From Chloroflexota bacterium (GTDB lineage Bacteria; Chloroflexota; Anaerolineae; UBA1429), in assembly GCA_012513595.1 (NCBI GenBank), contig JAAZBY010000356.1:1-10051 (forward strand): DNA of 10,051 nucleotides, written 5' to 3'. Positions 7,184-10,051 of the stretch are shown here, piece after piece. A model generated the notes under the pieces. It saw nothing but the letters and a program-made list of their open reading frames with translations. It was not told the origin of the DNA and searched no databases. Position numbers and translations under genes: made by a program. Numbering within the stretch: position 1 is the first letter of the stretch; each line of letters opens with the position of its first letter.

Positions 7184-8143
7184 CTACCCCCCGTACGCCC
7201 GGCTCACTTCGAACCAGTAGGCCAGGTAGCGCCACTGGCCCCAGTCGGCGTACACCGCCCGCGCTTCGCCGTCCGACACCTCCGCCCCGCCAAAGTACTT
7301 GCCCCGCACAAAGCTGCGGAACACCGTGTCCAGCGGCAGCTCGTCATAGTGCCCCAGGAGCATCAGCAGCGTCGCGGCGGCGTAGGGCCCCACCCCCTTG
7401 ATCCGGAGCAGGCGCTTGCGCAGCGCCGCCGTGGCCAGCGCCGGATCGGCCAGGGCCTCGGCGTCGAGCGCACCGGTCGCGATCTGGCCCGCCAGGGCGT
7501 GCACGTACGGCGCCCGGTAGCCCATCCGCACCGTCGCGGCAAAGGCCTCCGGGTCGGCGGCGGCCACGGATGCGGGGCTCGGGAAGGCGCGCAGCGTCGG
7601 GTTGCCGGCCAACGGCTCGCCGTAAGCCTCCACCAGGCGGCGCACCATCCCCACCGTTCCGCCCCACTGGACGTTGGTGGTGCAGATCGTCTTGACCAGG
7701 TCCTCCCAGACGGTCGGGGAGCACAGCACCCGCCCCAGCCCGGCGGCCATCTCCTCCCAGGGGGCTCCGCGTTCCCGGCAGAGGGCGTAGAAGGGGGCCA
7801 GGTCCTCGTCCAGCCGGAAGGAGCGCCGCACGCCGGCGATGATCTCATCGCGCTCCTCTTCGCCCAGCCCGTCGGCGTGGAGGACCCGCACGGCAATGGC
7901 CGGCGCGCCGCCCGCTCCCGCGGACCGCGCGGTCAGGTGCACCACCTGCCCCGTGCGGAGCCGCTCGACGCGCCGGTATTCCTGAAGGGTCGCGTCCCAG
8001 GCGTTGGGCGCCAGGGCGCACCAGCCGTGCGCCGTCACCGTCTCGGCGAAGGCCAGGGGCGGCGGCGCGGTGACAGTGAGGGTCTCCTCCCGCAAGGACG
8101 AGGCCTCGGGGAGCGGGGGGAGGGTCGGACGCTTGGGGGCCAT
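7184..8143 (-). CDS. HhH-GPD DNA glycosylase, AlkA/OGG-like, monofunctional type
   Basis: This 319-residue protein probably excises damaged, likely alkylated, bases from DNA as the first step of base-excision repair. The diagnostic segment is the helix-hairpin-helix LLRIKGVGPYAA (245-256), followed by LPLDTVF with D272 at the catalytic aspartate position. Where bifunctional OGG1-type enzymes carry the Schiff-base lysine just after the GVG turn, this protein has Y254, as AlkA has an aromatic residue there. Glycosylase activity without lyase activity is therefore expected. No C-terminal four-cysteine iron-sulfur motif is present, unlike MutY or Nth. Residues about 1-100 fit the N-terminal domain common in AlkA/OGG proteins. 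The ATG at 8141-8143 is chosen for GGGAGG 6 bases upstream; the longer frame to 8224 would overlap the activase gene. It starts 35 bases after the activase stop, so co-transcription is likely. The substrate is not determined. Confidence 0.85.
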   Translation of the reverse strand: MAPKRPTLPPLPEASSLREETLTVTAPPPLAFAETVTAHGWCALAPNAWDATLQEYRRVERLRTGQVVHLTARSAGAGGAPAIAVRVLHADGLGEEERDEIIAGVRRSFRLDEDLAPFYALCRERGAPWEEMAAGLGRVLCSPTVWEDLVKTICTTNVQWGGTVGMVRRLVEAYGEPLAGNPTLRAFPSPASVAAADPEAFAATVRMGYRAPYVHALAGQIATGALDAEALADPALATAALRKRLLRIKGVGPYAAATLLMLLGHYDELPLDTVFRSFVRGKYFGGAEVSDGEARAVYADWGQWRYLAYWFEVSRAYGG

Positions 8144-8149
8144 GGGGTA

Positions 8150-8155
8150 CCTCCC
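8150..8155 (-). promoter_or_regulatory. Ribosome binding site that decides the glycosylase start
   Basis: GGGAGG on the minus strand, 6 bases before the ATG at 8141-8143. It lies in the 35-base gap after the activase stop. It favours the 319-residue product over the longer open frame that runs back into the activase gene. Confidence 0.75.
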
Positions 8156-8178
8156 GGTGGGGTTTGGTGTGTGCGCCG

Positions 8179-9132
8179 TCAGCCGTGGCGCACGGTGATG
8201 CCGGCCTGGCGCGCTACGGCGCACAGCGCCGCGAGCCGTTCCTTGCTCGGCGTGGCCAGGCCGACGGCGCGATAGTCGAGCGAGAGCGACTCATACTTGC
8301 CCGCGGCCATGCCGTGGAAGGGCAGGAGCTCATAGTACTGCAGGTTGGGCAGCGTCGCGGCGAACGCGGCGATGGCCGCCACGTCCTCGTCGGCGTCGTT
8401 GACCCCCGGGACGATCGGCGTCCGCACGATCAGCGGCTGCGGCTGGGCGCCCAGGCGCCGTGCGTTGGCCAGGATGCGCGCGTTGGGCACGCCGGTGGCC
8501 TGCCGGTGCCGGGCCGGGTCCATGGTCTTGACGTCGAGCATCACCAGGTCGGTGAAGGGGAGGAGCGACGCCAGCCGCTCCCAGGGGGTGTTAGCGGCCG
8601 TCTCGACGGCGGTGTGCAGCCCCGCCGCCCGGCAGCGTTCGAGGATGGCCCGCGAGAACTCGGCCTGCATCAGCGGCTCCCCGCCCGAAAGGGTCACCCC
8701 GCCGCCGGAGGTCTCGTAGAAGGGCGCGTCGCGCAGGACCTCGGCCACCACCTCGTCGGCGGTCTTGCGCTCACCCACCAGCACCAGCGCCTGGGCGTAG
8801 CAGGTATCCACACAGGTGCCGCAGGCCACGCAGCGCTCGCGGTGAAAGGCAAACACCCCGTCGATCATCTCGTGGCAACCGTGTGGGCAGCGGCGGAAGC
8901 ACTCGCCGCAGCCGATGCAGCGCTCCGGGAATACCTGGATCTCCGCCTCGGGGGAGAGGGTCTCCGGATTGTGGCACCAGAAGCAGCGCAGGTTGCACCC
9001 CTTCAGGAACACCGTCGTGCGGATGCCCGGCCCGTCGTGGATGGAGAAGCGCTGGATGTTGGTAACCAGGCCGCTGACGGCCGGCGGTGTCTGCTCTGGG
9101 GCGGGCGTGGCGATCGGGGCTCTCTCCGTCAT
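8179..9132 (-). CDS. Glycyl-radical enzyme activating protein (radical SAM, with ferredoxin-like insert)
   Basis: This 317-residue enzyme uses S-adenosylmethionine and a reduced [4Fe-4S] cluster to abstract hydrogen from the catalytic glycine of its partner, switching the partner on. Visible motifs: SIHDGPGIRTTVFLKGC (30-46), running into the radical-SAM cysteines C46, C50 and C53; a ferredoxin-like insert with C72/C75/C78/C82 and C101/C104/C107/C111 for two further clusters; and SGGEPL (149-154), which binds the SAM amino group. The insert separates it from the short PflA form and matches activases of many dehydratase, decarboxylase and lyase glycyl-radical enzymes. The ATG at 9130-9132 lies 15 bases after the stop of the glycyl-radical enzyme gene, so the two are almost certainly co-expressed. 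It works in the cytoplasm under anoxic conditions. The family is certain; the exact partner reaction is not. Confidence 0.95.
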   Translation of the reverse strand: MTERAPIATPAPEQTPPAVSGLVTNIQRFSIHDGPGIRTTVFLKGCNLRCFWCHNPETLSPEAEIQVFPERCIGCGECFRRCPHGCHEMIDGVFAFHRERCVACGTCVDTCYAQALVLVGERKTADEVVAEVLRDAPFYETSGGGVTLSGGEPLMQAEFSRAILERCRAAGLHTAVETAANTPWERLASLLPFTDLVMLDVKTMDPARHRQATGVPNARILANARRLGAQPQPLIVRTPIVPGVNDADEDVAAIAAFAATLPNLQYYELLPFHGMAAGKYESLSLDYRAVGLATPSKERLAALCAVARQAGITVRHG

Positions 9133-9144
9133 CTGCTCGTTATG

Positions 9145-9150
9145 CTCCTA
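9145..9150 (-). promoter_or_regulatory. Activase ribosome binding site overlapping the upstream stop codon
   Basis: TAGGAG on the minus strand contains the TAG stop of the glycyl-radical enzyme gene (9148-9150) within a Shine-Dalgarno-like sequence. The ATG at 9130-9132 is 12 bases away, slightly long. The overlap suggests translational coupling, with ribosomes ending the enzyme helping initiation of its activase. Confidence 0.5.
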
Positions 9151-10051
9151 CGGCTCGGCAAGGATGCGGTCGACGATCGGCTGCCGGTACTCGCGCGACA
9201 GCGACCGAAAGTAGGCGCTGTACCCGGTGACGCGGATCATCAGGTCCGGGTGGGTGTTCGGGTCGGCGTGGGCCTCGAGGACCTGCTCCTTTGAGACGAC
9301 GTTCATGTTGATCAGCGTGCCGCCCAGGTGGTTGTGCGTCAGGATCAGCGCCTCGAGCGCCTCCAGCCCGCCGATGCTCGTCACCAGGCGGCGGTCCAGC
9401 TCGATCTGCAGCGGCGTGGTGTTCCCCCAGCGCGGCTGCACCTCGGCCACGGCGACGGCCTTGGCCGTGACGGCCATGCTGCCGCCCGGCAGAAAGCCCG
9501 GGTCGGGGTCGGCCGAGTGGGAGAGCGGTTCGCCGGCGCGGCGGCCGTTCGGCGTGGCGCCCAGCCGCCGGCCGTAGACGTTGGTGCCCCCGTGGGAGAA
9601 GAGCCCTGGCAGGCACAGGAAGCCGTTCGCGGTCGGCGTGGAGCGGATCAGGTCGCTCCACAGCGCCGCGACCCGCCGCGCCCAGCCGTCGGCGCGGGTG
9701 CCGCCCGCCCCGTAGCGCGGCACCGAGGCCAGCATCAGGCGGAGCGGCTCCGCATCGTGATAGTCGCTCTGCAGGGCGGCGGCCAACCCCTCCCAGGAGA
9801 GGCGCTTCTCCTCGGCCACGCGCTGCTCGATGGCGGCGAACGAGTCGGCGACGGTGGCCAGGCCGAGGCCGTCCACGGCCAGGTCGACGATGTCCACCCC
9901 GCCGGCGGAGGCGTCCACCCCGCGCTCGATGGGCCCGTGGCAAAAGAGGTTCAGCACGATCTCGGGCCAGTTGTCGGCCTGGCGGGCCATATGGAGGTCT
10001 TTGCCCTCCTTGACCACGGCCACCGAGGCGCCCAGGTGGGCACGGTAGCGC
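9148..10051 (-). CDS. Glycyl-radical enzyme, pyruvate formate-lyase family (C-terminal part; 5' end beyond the window)
   Basis: Three hundred C-terminal residues are visible and the frame is open to the right edge. The radical-bearing loop RVTGYSAYF sits 25 residues from the end, and its glycine is encoded at 9223-9225. Other family hallmarks are GLATVADSFAAIEQRV, TPNGRRAGEPLSHS, NGFLCLPGLFSHGGTNVYG and HNHLGGTLINMNV. Enzymes of this family use a glycyl radical to make a thiyl radical on an active-site cysteine, then cleave C-C, C-N or C-O bonds or add fumarate. The catalytic cysteine region and most of the substrate pocket lie outside the window. Lyase, dehydratase, decarboxylase and other activities therefore cannot be told apart. 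The activase gene follows directly, which confirms function as a pair. The true start is not in view; GTG and ATG codons near the edge are internal. Confidence 0.93.
   Translation of the reverse strand, partial: RYRAHLGASVAVVKEGKDLHMARQADNWPEIVLNLFCHGPIERGVDASAGGVDIVDLAVDGLGLATVADSFAAIEQRVAEEKRLSWEGLAAALQSDYHDAEPLRLMLASVPRYGAGGTRADGWARRVAALWSDLIRSTPTANGFLCLPGLFSHGGTNVYGRRLGATPNGRRAGEPLSHSADPDPGFLPGGSMAVTAKAVAVAEVQPRWGNTTPLQIELDRRLVTSIGGLEALEALILTHNHLGGTLINMNVVSKEQVLEAHADPNTHPDLMIRVTGYSAYFRSLSREYRQPIVDRILAEP

Noticed and set aside
8144..8224. N-terminal extension of the glycosylase to 8224
   Set aside because: It overlaps the activase gene and adds an Arg/His/Pro-rich segment. The internal ATG at 8141-8143 has a near-ideal ribosome binding site.
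1..10051. CRISPR arrays, tRNA or rRNA genes, insertion sequences, attachment sites
   Set aside because: No regularly spaced repeats, no tRNA-like TTCGA arm with matching stems, and no transposase or integrase motifs or terminal inverted repeats were found on reading both strands.

Overview
The window is compact, high-GC bacterial DNA. Sampled 60-base blocks run from about 55% to 77% G+C. All recognisable genes lie on the minus strand and are led by Shine-Dalgarno-like sequences. The glycyl-radical enzyme with its activase points to an anaerobic or facultative lineage. The overall style would suit Chloroflexota or another high-GC Gram-positive-like phylum, but no marker gene fixes the taxon, so this is only a guess.

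Transcription runs right to left. At the right edge is the C-terminal 300 residues of a pyruvate-formate-lyase-family glycyl-radical enzyme (9148-10051, 5' end outside the window). Next comes its radical-SAM activating enzyme with a two-cluster ferredoxin insert (8179-9132). A monofunctional, AlkA/OGG-fold (HhH-GPD) DNA glycosylase (7184-8143) follows 35 bases later. These three are probably one transcription unit, although the glycosylase has no obvious metabolic link to the other two.

A 325-base gap (6859-7183) separates this unit from the next. It holds an 11-bp perfect inverted repeat, a smaller pair of nested inverted repeats, a near-consensus sigma70-type promoter (TTGACA, 16 bases, TAGAAT) facing left, and a leader of about 130 bases with a short perfect hairpin and a tandem 9-bp repeat.

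The left two-thirds is a two-gene restriction/defence-like module. The first gene (3466-6858) fuses a single-HKD phospholipase-D-type nuclease domain to a SNF2/HepA-type translocase. The second (54-3425), 40 bases downstream, is a large Eco57I-class N6-adenine DNA methyltransferase. The nuclease and motor sit in one chain and the methylase plus target recognition in the other, so together they resemble a split relative of single-chain Type ISP enzymes. The order (SNF2 protein, then adenine methylase) also recalls the start of class 1 DISARM, but no DrmA, DrmB or DrmC is visible, and what lies left of the window is unknown.

The methylase gene looks mosaic. G+C is about 70-77% in sampled blocks of the catalytic core. 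It falls to about 55-63% from roughly its NPPY motif to the stop codon, which is where target recognition is encoded. Just past the stop, in another frame, lies a second methylase-like C-terminal tail that continues off the window. This fits an acquired target-recognition half with the displaced original 3' end left behind.
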